The translations under genes were made by a program, and so were the position numbers. The notes below the pieces were generated by a model. It saw only the letters and a program-made list of their open reading frames with translations, ran no database searches and was not told where the DNA came from. This document shows positions 48,536-58,753 of a stretch of 64,000 bases of DNA, one piece after another. Position 1 is the first letter of the stretch, and the number at the start of each line of letters is the position of its first letter. Source of the DNA: Prunus persica (taxonomy: Eukaryota; Streptophyta; Magnoliopsida; Rosales; Rosaceae); assembly GCF_000346465.2 (NCBI RefSeq), contig NC_034012.1:2133134-2197133 (forward strand), in the 5' to 3' direction.

Positions 48536-48882
48536 TTAGGGTTTAGGGTAAATATTACCTTCGATATTTTAATTCGAACCTATGATGGTGACATAACAAT
48601 GGTCATTCATGCCAAGTTGCCTAGCAAGTCTTTCAATCAAAATACAGTCATAAGAGAAGAACAAAATGTTGAGATAAAAACCACTTCAGACATTTCCTAA
48701 ATAGATGGATTCTCACATCTTCAAGCATAAGAATATAATAGACTATGTCTTGCAAATTGCAATTCATTTACGATAAAAACAATTCACGATGTAGATATTA
48801 AAATGATAGAATGCATGGCATTTATGACAAAAACGACTTTGAAAAGCACTATTCTCTCCTTTGCTTTTACTCTAAATTACGA

Positions 48883-49062
48883 TTAAATCTCCATTCTCTG
48901 CCCTTCCAAAGGGAAGATCTCAACAGAAAAATAACCAGTATAAGGATCGCAAGTAAAACCATTATTCCTATTGCGTTTCGGGCACTCAAAAGACCAGTGT
49001 TCACCCTCCTTCCCACATATTGAACACTCCTTGAGAATTGCATGTCCTTGGCCGTCGTCCAT
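48883..49062 (-). CDS. Small CCHC zinc-knuckle protein, 59 aa (unrecognised gene)
   Basis: Starts at 49062 (MDDGQGHAILKECSICGKEG) and ends at 48883. It has one zinc knuckle C-x2-C-x5-H-x4-C (CSICGKEGEHWSFEC), a spacing and context (GEHW...CP) that resembles the eIF3g-type knuckle CxxCGKKGDHWxxxCP; I know of no close full-length match. A TATATAAG box at 49163-49170 lies about 100 bp upstream. A longer frame in another phase overlaps it but lacks recognisable content. It sits between the Harbinger element and GRX copy 2, where copy 1 has no counterpart. Could be a fragment of a larger gene. Confidence 0.5.
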   Translation of the reverse strand: MDDGQGHAILKECSICGKEGEHWSFECPKRNRNNGFTCDPYTGYFSVEIFPLEGQRMEI

Positions 49063-49162
49063 GGCTGTGTGCGCGCGAAAGAGAAAAATGCCACTTGGGA
49101 TTTAGGATCAATTTGTGAGAGAAAAGAGATGGCGTTCTTTTTGTTTTTCAAGAGAGGCGGTT

Positions 49163-49170
49163 CTTATATA
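49163..49170 (-). promoter_or_regulatory. TATA box (TATATAAG) for the CCHC micro-gene
   Basis: On the minus strand about 100 bp upstream of the micro-gene ATG. Confidence 0.45.
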
Positions 49171-49513
49171 GGCTTCACTGGGCTGCGTAACCCTGACGTC
49201 TAGGAATCCTGCGCGTCCTCACCCAGAAAATATAGAAAGTAATTTAAATATGTTATATAAAAAATAAAAATAAAAAGGTTGCGTTTAGCTCTTCCGTTTT
49301 TTTAAAATTCAAATTTAACTTCTATTATTTTGATTCCTTGTTAACTAAGTTACCTTGTTTTATAAGTTTAATTAATAAAGGGTATTTCTCAGTATTTGAA
49401 AGTTTCCCTAAATTATGCGTGTGCCTTTATATGTAGTCTTTGCCTTTTCTTTCTCTTTCCCTGTCTTTGTTTTTGTGCATTTAGGGTTTAGAAGTTAGAA
49501 GACTCCGTTATCA

Positions 49514-51064
49514 ATGTGTCGCTCAACGAAGGATGTGCAATCCAACAAGGAGCTTGATACCTTATTCTTCTCATCCCATCTCTAACTGGGTTTAGTGTTT
49601 TGTGTGTGTGTGTGTTGGTGTTCTGTTTTTTTTTTTTTTGTCAGAAGTGTTAGTGTTCTGTTTAAATAATCAGGTTCTGTGAATATGAGGTATTTAGTTT
49701 GAAATTGAGTTCTTGGGGTGGTTTCAAATTGAGTTTTGGGGTTTACTGTTGTTGGTAAGTATATGATGATAACAGTGGCAGTATGATTCTTTTTAATGAG
49801 ATTTAATTATTAACAAACAGGCTCGGGTTATGGTGCCAAACTCAAAATGTGAGAGTGGGTAGGATCACTTTCTTTGTTTGAGTGACTGGAGAATGACTAG
49901 GATCTGAGGACGATGACATGGAATATGATGTGAATTTCAGATCTATTAAAAGTAGCTTTATGTTATAAACCTCGGATCAATTCTCTGATTGTTCAGTATC
50001 TTGTTCTTCTCTTGGTCATTTTTTATTGGTGTGCTTTCTTTTGTTAGGAGGGAAAGGTCGCTGATATATTAGAAGGTGCAGATCCATCTGGTTTGGCCAA
50101 TAAAGTTGCTAGGGTTGTTGGGCCAGTTAAGCCTAGAGAACCTTCTCCTCCTCCTCCTCCTCCCAGCCTTGAGAATGTCCAAGAGTTAGCAAAAGAAAAT
50201 GGATCTTCCCAGGAGCAAGAGCAAATTCAAGCACAAAATGGCCTTGATGATGCCTTGAAAAGGCGGCTGCAACAGCTGATTGACTCTAATCCACTCATGC
50301 TTTTCATGAAAGGAAGCCCTCAGGAGCCCAAATGTAACGTTAGCCGAATTGCCATTGACATTTTGAAGCGAAAGAAGGTCAAATTTGGAAGTTTCGATGT
50401 TCTTACGGACAATGAAGTCATGGAGGGGATAAAGAGGTATTCTAACTGGCCAATAATACCGCAGATTTACTACAAAGGGAAGCCCCGTGGTTGGTGTGAC
50501 ACAGAGAGTTTAATGCGTCGTAGTGGTGAATTAGAGGAAGTTCCCAGAGACCATGGAATTGATACTGCTGCTGATTCTACTGGGGCGAAGGTAACTGAAT
50601 TAGAGGAAGTTTCCAGAGAACATGGAATGGATACTACTGATTCCGCTGGGGCAAAGGTAACTGAAGCTGGAAGTGGAAAGAGTGGAATCCCAGCATCTAC
50701 TGGATCTTCTCACGAGCAGATGCAAGTTCAAGTGCAAAATATTCGTCAAAAAGGAATTCAAGTGCAAAATGGCCTTGATGATAACTTGGAAAGGCGGTTG
50801 CAGCAACTGATTGACTCTTATCCAGTCATGCTTTTCACGAAAGGAACCCCTGAGGAGCCCAAATGTAAATTGAGCAAATTGGCCATTGACATGTTGAAGG
50901 AAGAGAAGATCAAATTTGCAAGTTTCGATGTTCTTTCAGACAATGAAGTCATGGAGGGGATACAGAAGTATTCCAACTGGCCAACATTACCGCAGCTTTA
51001 CATAGAAGGGAAGGCTCGTGGTTTGCGTCACATACGAACTTTAAAGTGTGGTTTTCGTGAATAA
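49514..51064 (+). pseudogene. GRXS17-like copy 2, truncated, CGFS lost, long open frame kept
   Basis: Exon 1-like DNA (49514, MCRSTKDVQSNKELDTLF) is truncated, exon 2 is absent, and exon 3-like DNA (50048-51064) is open for 339 codons. It holds two Grx-like domains, but the motifs are CNVS and CKLS instead of CGFS. The third domain of intact GRXS17 is missing and the C-terminus ends ...GLRHIRTLKCGFRE. Cys of each CxxS is kept, whereas CGFS is needed for the Fe-S cluster. It may be a pseudogene that has not yet gained stops or a diverged expressed gene; with no clear start I call it a pseudogene. 3' flank 51065-51180 resembles 42330-42440. Confidence 0.7.
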
Positions 51065-52213
51065 GAGGAAGCTTCCAGAGACCGTGAAATCAACTCACAG
51101 AATTAAAATAATTAATTTATGAATGATCAACAATCAAATTGTTGGTTAGAAATTAGAAATTACGAAATGTGATTTTAATTTTGAAAGAAAAAAAGGGAGA
51201 TTCACTATTATACCCAATATGGGGGCTCAAATTATAAAAATACCCTACATAAAATGGACTTTAGAAACACACCCAAAGCCCATTTACAACATAACAAAAA
51301 AGCTTTTAACTTCTTATAAATTACAAAACTGCCATCAATTTCTTAAAACAATCCCAACCCCAAAATCTCATAAAAATACCCAAAGCACTCAATAGGGCAT
51401 CAAAGTAATTTAGTAATCAATATTAAATTCAATAAGGCCAGCTATCATTTTTTGGGTTTTTTTTGGGTTTGTTTATAGGAATTCAATTGTGTAGGGTTTA
51501 TTTATAATATTAGTGCTAGAAATGGGTATATTACTAAATATCTCATAAAAAAAAGATATTGAGGCATTTGCACTGTAACGACTTTAAATAAGACAATATT
51601 GCATTTTTTGTTTGAAATCAAGATAATTTATCTTTTATATATTTTCAACTCTTATTCGGTTTGAGCTTTTCATATTATTATCATACAGCTACTGTTCTTT
51701 TATGAATATGATATATTGTTAGACTGTGAGACTACATACGAATTAATTCACCTAATAAATGGTTTATATTTTTCATCCGGGAAGCATTTGTTTGTCACAA
51801 CAATGGGCACTTTACCTCCCTAATTCTCAATCCCAAATTTTATTTGCCTTGAAGATGCAATTCATAAAAATCAGGCCCACCTGTCTTAGGTGCCCTAATC
51901 CCAGTTGAGGCAACTATCAGGCCCAAAAGACTAAAATTCCCATAATCCCAACTTTAATTCACCAATCAATATCGTGGGATTGGGATAGGACTCTCCATGA
52001 TTCGCAGAAAGAAATCGACGGTGAGAGATGATATGCCCATCTATCGTAGACCCTCCATAATTCGTCAGCTGAAAGAATACGCCCACTCCGTCTTCTAGGT
52101 CTTTCTATGGCCATTCTCTGATATAAGCTTCAAAAGGGTCTTTGCCTCTTTCTTTCTCTGTCTCTCTCTTTGTTCTGGTTTGTGGGTTTCGAATTTACAA
52201 GACTCCGTTATCG
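51065..52213. other. 3' flank of GRX copy 2 and GRXS17 promoter
   Basis: 51080-51180 and 51570-51790 match the SDE5 3' flank (42330-42720); 51830-52100 matches 43010-43260. Together they mark the repeated unit of a tandem duplication. Confidence 0.6.
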
Positions 52214-54379
52214 ATGGGTGGCTCTGTGAAAGATGTGCAATCGAAGAAGGAGCTTGATAGCGCGGTTCACAGTGGTGCACCCGTTATTCTGCACTTCTGG
52301 GCCTCGTGGTGTGAGGCTTCGAAGCACATGGACGAGGTCTTTGCCCACCTCTCTACTGATTTCCCTCATGCCCATTTCTTAAGGGTACGTATTCTTCTCA
52401 TCTCTAACTGGGTTTTTTTCTGGTGTTTTGTGTGTGTGTGTGTTTTGGTATTTTAATTTTAATCTCCAATTGCTGATAAATATTGTAGGTTGAAGCTGAA
52501 GAACAGCCTGAGATATCTGAGGCTTATTCGGTTTCTGCTGTGCCCTACTTTGCCTTTGTGAAGGTATGCTTATTGGGTAGTCTGTACATGTCTCTTTTTT
52601 CATGTGATGCTGGCTGATTTTGAGTAATCATAGTTAGGTTGGATGATGTGAGGATATATTGTTTTCACCTTTTAAATGCAGTAACAAAGTTCTGCAATTA
52701 AATAATCAGGTTCTGTGGATGTGAGGTATTTAGTTTGCATCACACTTTCAGTATGTTGCTGCTATTGGCTAGTTATTTTCTGTGGCTGGTGGTTTCAAAT
52801 TGCATTTTGGGGTTTGCTGTTGTTGCTAAGTATATGATAATAGTGGCAGTATGATTGTTTATAATGGTATTTAAGTATTAATAGGCTCAGATTATGATGC
52901 CAAACTCAAAATGTGAGAGTGGGTGGTAGATGTTCAATAGGATCATCTGTTTGTTTGAGCGACTGGAGAAGGACTAGGATCTGAGGACAATGGCCTGGAC
53001 TATGATGTGAACATCAGATATTAAAACTTATGTTATAAACCTGTATCATTCGAATGACTATCCATGGACTATGGTGCGAACATCCTATTGTTCTGTATCT
53101 TTTTCTTCTCTTCATCCTTTTCTGTTTGTGCTTTTTCTTTTGTCAGGATGGAAAGGTCGCATATACATTAGAAGGTGCAGATCCATCTAGTTTGGCCAAT
53201 AAGGTCGCTAGGATTGCTGGGTCCATTAGGCCTGGAGAACCTGCTGCTCCCGCAAGCCTTGGGATGGCTGCTGGACCTACTATACTTGAAACAGTCCAAG
53301 CGTTGGCAAAAGAAAATGGATCTTCCCAGGTGCAGATTCAAGTACAAAATGGCCCTGCTGATGCTTTGAAAAGGCGGCTGCAACAGCTGATTGAGTCTAA
53401 TCCGGTCATGCTTTTCATGAAAGGAAGCCCTGAGGAGCCCAAATGTGGATTTAGCCAAAAAGTTGTTGACATTTTGAAGGAGGAGAAAGTCAAATTTGGA
53501 AGTTTTGATATTCTTTTGGACAATGAAGTCAGAGAGGGGTTAAAGAAGTATTCTAACTGGCCAACATTTCCACAGCTTTACTGCAAAGGGGAGCTTCTTG
53601 GTGGCTGTGACATAGCAATTTCGATGCATGAGAGTGGTGAATTAGAGGAAGTTTTCAGAGACCATGGAATTGATACTACTGATTCTGCTGGGGCAAAAGT
53701 AACTGAAGCTGGAAGTGGAAAGGGCGGAATCTCAGCATCTACTGGTTTGAGTGAAACTCTAACCTCCCAACTCGAAAGCCTGATTCATTCAAGCCCTGTT
53801 ATGCTGTTTATGAAGGGAAAACCAGATGAACCCAAGTGTGGTTTTAGCCGGAAGGTGGTTGATATCCTTGTGCAAGAAAAGGTGGAATTTGAGAGTTTTG
53901 ATATTCTCTCTGACGAAGAAGTCCGTCAAGGGCTCAAAGTTTATTCAAACTGGTCCAGCTATCCTCAACTATACATTAAAGGTGAACTAATTGGTGGGTC
54001 AGATATTGTATTGGAGATGCAAAAGAGTGGGGAACTTAAGAAGGTTTTGGCAGAGAAAGGGATTGTTCCGAAAGATACTCTTGAAGATCGTTTAAGGAAA
54101 TTGATTACTTCTTCACCAGTGATGGTCTTCATCAAGGGTACACCAGATGCTCCCAGATGTGGTTTTAGTTCCAAAGTCATCAATGCCCTTAGAGAAGAGG
54201 GTGTGAGTTTTGGTTCCTTTGATATTTTAAGTGATGAGGATGTGAGGCAGGGGCTTAAAGTCTTCTCGAACTGGCCAACCTTTCCTCAGCTTTATTACAA
54301 AGGTGAGCTGATAGGAGGTTGCGATATCGTAATGGAGCTGAAAAACAATGGAGAGCTTAAATCTACCCTGACAGAGTGA
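52214..54379 (+). CDS. GRXS17: Monothiol glutaredoxin GRXS17 (Trx-like plus three Grx domains)
   Basis: Three exons, 52214-52384, 52489-52563 and 53147-54379, joined in frame to 492 aa (about 488 in Arabidopsis). An N-terminal thioredoxin-like domain has WCEASK (Cys33). Three monothiol Grx domains follow, each with the intact CGFS motif (Cys182, Cys313, Cys420). Each repeat carries NW(P/S)xxPQLY and, in most, GG-S/C-D-I. GRXS17 assembles or transfers Fe-S clusters and acts in redox control, thermotolerance and meristem function in Arabidopsis. Start 52214 gives MGGSVKDVQS, as in both degraded copies. The 3' end differs from the other copies, so this is probably the original gene. Confidence 0.96.
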
Positions 54380-54861
54380 AACATAGCCTAGTTTTATCAA
54401 ATAATCCCAGACAAGAGTTGAATTTGTATTCTGATGTGAAGTGTCTGCTGGCATTATACACATTCCAAAGTTTGCTTTAGATGCCTTCTTGTTATAACCT
54501 TTCGTATGTTTTGTTGTGTAATCAATGATTGCAGGCTTGGGATTAGTTATCAATTCTAAGCGGGATCATGAAGTTTTGCAGTTCTTGCTTGGTTTTAGTA
54601 TCTAGTAGTCGTATGTTGCCATTAACCCATAGAGAAATGAAAGTTGCATGTCTCACATTTTCCACTTGGAACTTGGAACTTAGAATGCATCAATTATATT
54701 CTGACAGCCATATTGCTGCATAGTTCAATTGTTGTGTGATTGCACCAGCTTGAATGACATGCTTCGATATTACTATTTCTTTTCAACCAATAAAATAATC
54801 GAAATACTTTAATCTTATGAGGGTTAAATTGAAAGAACAAGAATAAATTGTGTTATCAAAA
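54380..54861. other. Convergent 3' region between GRXS17 and PPR gene
   Basis: 3'UTRs of two converging genes. Nothing else is seen. Confidence 0.4.
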
Positions 54862-56530
54862 CTAGTTTTCCCTCATGGCAAGGACTTTCTTTGTCTCTAT
54901 GTCATCATCTTCTACTTTATCAGCTTTCATACGGTCCAAAACACTATTTACTTCTTTACCACCTCTCATATATGCCTTCAACAAGGCATGATACATCTGC
55001 TTGTTCACTGGGATTACATTCCTCAGTAACCCAACAAAAGCTTCCGCATCTTCAACACTGCCTTTATCACCCAGCCAACTCAATATGGTCGTGCTCACTC
55101 TAAGGTTAGGCTTCCATCCTTTCTCTGCGGACAGACAGAGAGCAGCCTTCATGCACTGAAAAGCTTTTTCCGTCTCGCCCTTATTCACATATCCGGCCGC
55201 CACTATTTCCCAACTTTTAGGGGTGGTTGCTTTCCCCTTCTCCATTAAGTCTCCAAGCATTGCTTCTGCTCTCTCATACAATCCCTTTACTGTGTACCCT
55301 ATAATAACAGTCTGTGGCACCCGAAAATCATAACAGTTTCCGGACAATTCCCACTCCTTCACTACCTTCTCAGCTTCATCGAGCTCCCCAAGCCTCACCA
55401 GAGATATCAACAGGCCGATATAATCCCTGTTTATGCATCTCTTACAAGCACTCTTCTCAAGACCCCATAATCTCAAAACTTCATCCTTGTTCCCCATACT
55501 GGCATAGAGTGAAATCAAATGATTGTGGCCAAGCCCATCTTTGTTATCCAGCCTCTCTTCCGACTTCTTTAGGGCATTAATTGCCTTATGGGTTTGGCCT
55601 TCTTTTATATAGAAATTGGCTACAACAGCATAAGTATTCCAGTCCATGACAATGTGAGGCTGGCTCTCCATCTCTTCCAAAACCTTTTCCATTCCTTCAA
55701 GATCAGACCTCACGCCGTACGAATTGATGCAGATTCGATAACTGAAGTTGTCGGGAGGGACATTGTTCTCCTTCATCTCAGTGAGCACACCGGGAACCTT
55801 CTCGTGCTCGCCAACATTCGTATACAAACACATGATGTCATTGTAAGTCAGAGGCGAGGAAGCAAATCCCATCTCCTTCATTTTGCGCAAATGAGCGAGG
55901 GACTTGTCCGTTTGGAGCTGCCGGACATAGCAATTCAAAAGAGCACCATACGTCTTCAAGTTCTTATCTTCCTCCCTTAAATTGTTGAAATATTCTTCCG
56001 CGGAAACAAGCCCGCGAACCTTGCCAATCAAATCCAGCTGCACAGCATGTTCAACCGGCGAGAAGATGCATATGCCCTTTTGCTTCATCCACTCAGAAAT
56101 CTGCACCCTATAAAGTATTATTACAAAAGCAAAAGAATTTCCAATTTATTGGACATACAAAAACACAATCATTTACCTCACTCTCTCTCTTCTTCTTTTT
56201 TTAATAACTAAATTTAAGTTGACTTTTTCTCTCCCACACCCACATTTTCTGAGCTACCAAACAGGGGAAAGAGAAAAAAATCGAAACCTGGAGGGCTTGG
56301 GAGAAGCGCTTGCGCTTGCGAAGGTCGTGAATGATGCGCTGAAGCTCGGCGACACGGACCTTGTGGCCCTTGTACACCCAGTCGTCGAGTTCTGGAACCA
56401 CGTTTAAGCTGGGATTTCCAAGCGGACTGATTTTGGTGTAGAGGGTCGGCTTCTTGGTCCTGCTCGTGTAGTAGGACCTGCTCGTCATCGCACTTCGGAT
56501 TAGGGTTTTGGCGAAGAGCTTCGGGTCCAT
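54862..56530 (-). CDS. P-class pentatricopeptide repeat protein, probably mitochondrial
   Basis: Two exons on the minus strand, 56530-56288 and 56100-54862, joined in phase 0 to 493 aa. The N-terminus is Arg/Ser-rich (MDPKLFAKTLIRSAMTSRSY), suggesting a mitochondrial presequence. It is followed by at least eight degenerate PPR motifs (for example KTYGALLNCYVRQLQTDKSL, SWEIVAAGYVNKGETEKAF). No DYW or E domain, so P-class, of the group like Arabidopsis At2g20710. Such proteins bind organellar RNA. The exact target is unknown. Confidence 0.9.
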
Positions 56531-57345
56531 GAGTTGGGGTTTAGAGTTTGGAGCTGAGAGCTGGGAGAGAAGAAGAATCAGAGAGGAAACCGAAGGACCT
56601 TTTCGTAAACAAAGACAAATGAAGCGAAGAGAGCAAAATGTTTCAGAAATTGGGCTTTGGGTTGAGGCTAGTTAGGCCTGGGCTCGGTGAGAAGTTTTAG
56701 ACTTGGGCTCATGGAGCTGTTTTGTAGAGGGATGTGAGAGACGGACAACTGGCCTAATGCATTGTTGATTGATCCGCCTCTCACATCCTACCAAACAGAA
56801 TTCCGCTCATGAAGTCGTTTGTTATAAATAAATGAAAATTAGTAGTGATAACAACTTATTACACTAATTTTAGACTCCAACTTATGTGAGTAAATAAAGT
56901 TCGGAGGAAGTTCAGAATGAAAACAATGTTATATCTACTGGTACAAAAAAATTGGTGTCTCTAGCATTACTCATTGAATAATAGTTGTAGACAATCACAG
57001 GTAGAAAGTTCGAATAATTCGAATTAAAAATTTGAACCAACTGCCTTGGTTTGTCAAGTATTTCCATTTGTTTTCTATCCATCCATCTTGGATGGATCCT
57101 AAAACCAAGAATAGGTAGACCTACATGAAGAACGTGATTGACCTAATTACCAAAATGAAAGTTGTGTGTGGATTCTGATTAGCTTGATATAGTTATTTTC
57201 CTAAACCCTTTGATCTCAAAATTTCTGTATAATTCTGGACAAGCAGCAGCAGCATCAATGATCAAATATGCTTGAATTCCTGGACCTTGATACAAACACT
57301 CGTACCAAAAATACCAAAATTAACTCCTATTATTAATTTGTTTCA
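56531..57345. other. PPR promoter and 3' flank of the HSF gene
   Basis: 5' flank of the PPR gene, then AT-rich DNA with no supported coding region. Confidence 0.4.
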
Positions 57346-58656
57346 TCAGCATCGAACTTTATTCTTCTGATGATCTTCCATGTTCTGCGCTAGGCAATCC
57401 AACAGCTTCATTTCTAAGGCTTTAAACTGAGATATTTGCATCTGCAGCTCCAGTTTCTGTTTCCTGAGGTTCTTGTTCTCCTCCATTAACAGCAAACAAT
57501 TATTTTCCTCTGCTGCAGCCACAGCTGTGTTGCTGCTACCACTCTCTTCTGAAGCCTTTAGATACACTGGAAATGCACTTGGCTCACATTTCTTCCTTGT
57601 GATCTCCACCAGCATATGCCTACAGCCTTTCTGGAACCTTTCATGCTTAAATTCCCATTGTCTTGGTGATGTTTTCTTGAACCCCTGCTTTTGGCTTCAA
57701 GGGTCAGATTCATAAATCAAAAAACCAGCCAAACTCTCCAATTAATTATGCATGAATTGAGACAACAACTTTGTTTTTGGACATTTAGCATCAGACAAAC
57801 GTTGTTTCGAAGGTGCATAGAATTGTTTATTCCAAAACCAAATTTGACCATTGTTGCTAATGCTTCCTAATTAGACTGTCCTGTATTTAAAATACACACA
57901 CGGATGCACATTGACAGGAACATAAATGATTGAAAATCATTAAGATATCAAGTACATTATTGGTTAGGTAAAATAAGCAGACAAAGGAAAACAGTAAAAA
58001 CAGGATATGGCAGAGAGAGGTGCACGCTTTTTTTATGTTACTGTTTATAGATGAAGGAGCTGTGATGCTGTATGATACTATAAATCAGTCTGCGGAGCGT
58101 GATTATTTTGACCAATTACAACTTTCAAATGTTTTGACTTTCTCCAGATTATTATATTTTCTGTTAGCTTAGTTTGACTGCTGTGTACATGGTGAGGTAC
58201 ACACAAGAAAAGAAAGAAAACCCATCACTCAAAATATTTATGATTCACATATGAAATACTGGGTTCTTGAGAAACTGATCAAAAATAACCAAAAAGCATT
58301 CTGAGTAATCAGAAAGACTTGATCAAAGATTAGTAAAAGAAAGAGGGGCCTAGCGCGAATCTCATAGAAGACAATTGTTGAATAACAAGGAAAAGACGAT
58401 GACTTACATAAGTATTAAGCTGGCGGATGAAGCTGGAGAAATTATTGTGCTTGAAATATTTAGGCAGCAAGAGCTCTGAGAACTCAGCAGGAGACCAAAC
58501 TACAAATCCAGAGCCCTCTGCATTCCAAGACACAATCTTCTTTCCACTATCTCCTTCCTCTGCTGCACCTTCTTCTAGCAAATCATATGTCTTGGACAAG
58601 AAAGGGGCAGGGCTTCTTGTCCTCGGAGATTGGCCTGAAGAAGTTGTAGCCGCCAT
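57346..58656 (-). CDS. HSFB3: Heat-stress transcription factor, class B (HSFB3-like)
   Basis: Two exons on the minus strand, 58656-58408 and 57684-57346, joined in phase 0 to 195 aa. The intron sits at LNTY|GFKK inside the DNA-binding domain, the conserved position in plant HSFs. The DBD (about residues 17-110) includes [42 protein letters not shown] and the C-terminal basic [18 protein letters not shown] stretch (here [15 protein letters not shown]). A short coiled coil ([20 protein letters not shown]) follows. There is no LFGV repressor motif; it ends NKVRC. B-class HSFs lack activator AHA motifs and often act as repressors or co-regulators. TATAAATA at 58746-58753. Confidence 0.85.
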
Positions 58657-58745
58657 AAATTGCTGGTTTTTGTGTTTTTTTTTTTTTTTTTTTCTGAAAA
58701 TGTATGGGCTTCCAAAGGGTTCCTCAATATTTTGCTACATGGTCT

Positions 58746-58753
58746 TATTTATA
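58746..58753 (-). promoter_or_regulatory. TATA box (TATAAATA) of the HSFB3-like gene
   Basis: On the minus strand, about 90 bp upstream of the ATG. Confidence 0.55.

Noticed and set aside
48867..49151. 94-codon minus frame overlapping the CCHC micro-gene
   Set aside because: Its hydrophobic stretch has no family match, while the other frame carries a proper zinc-knuckle pattern.
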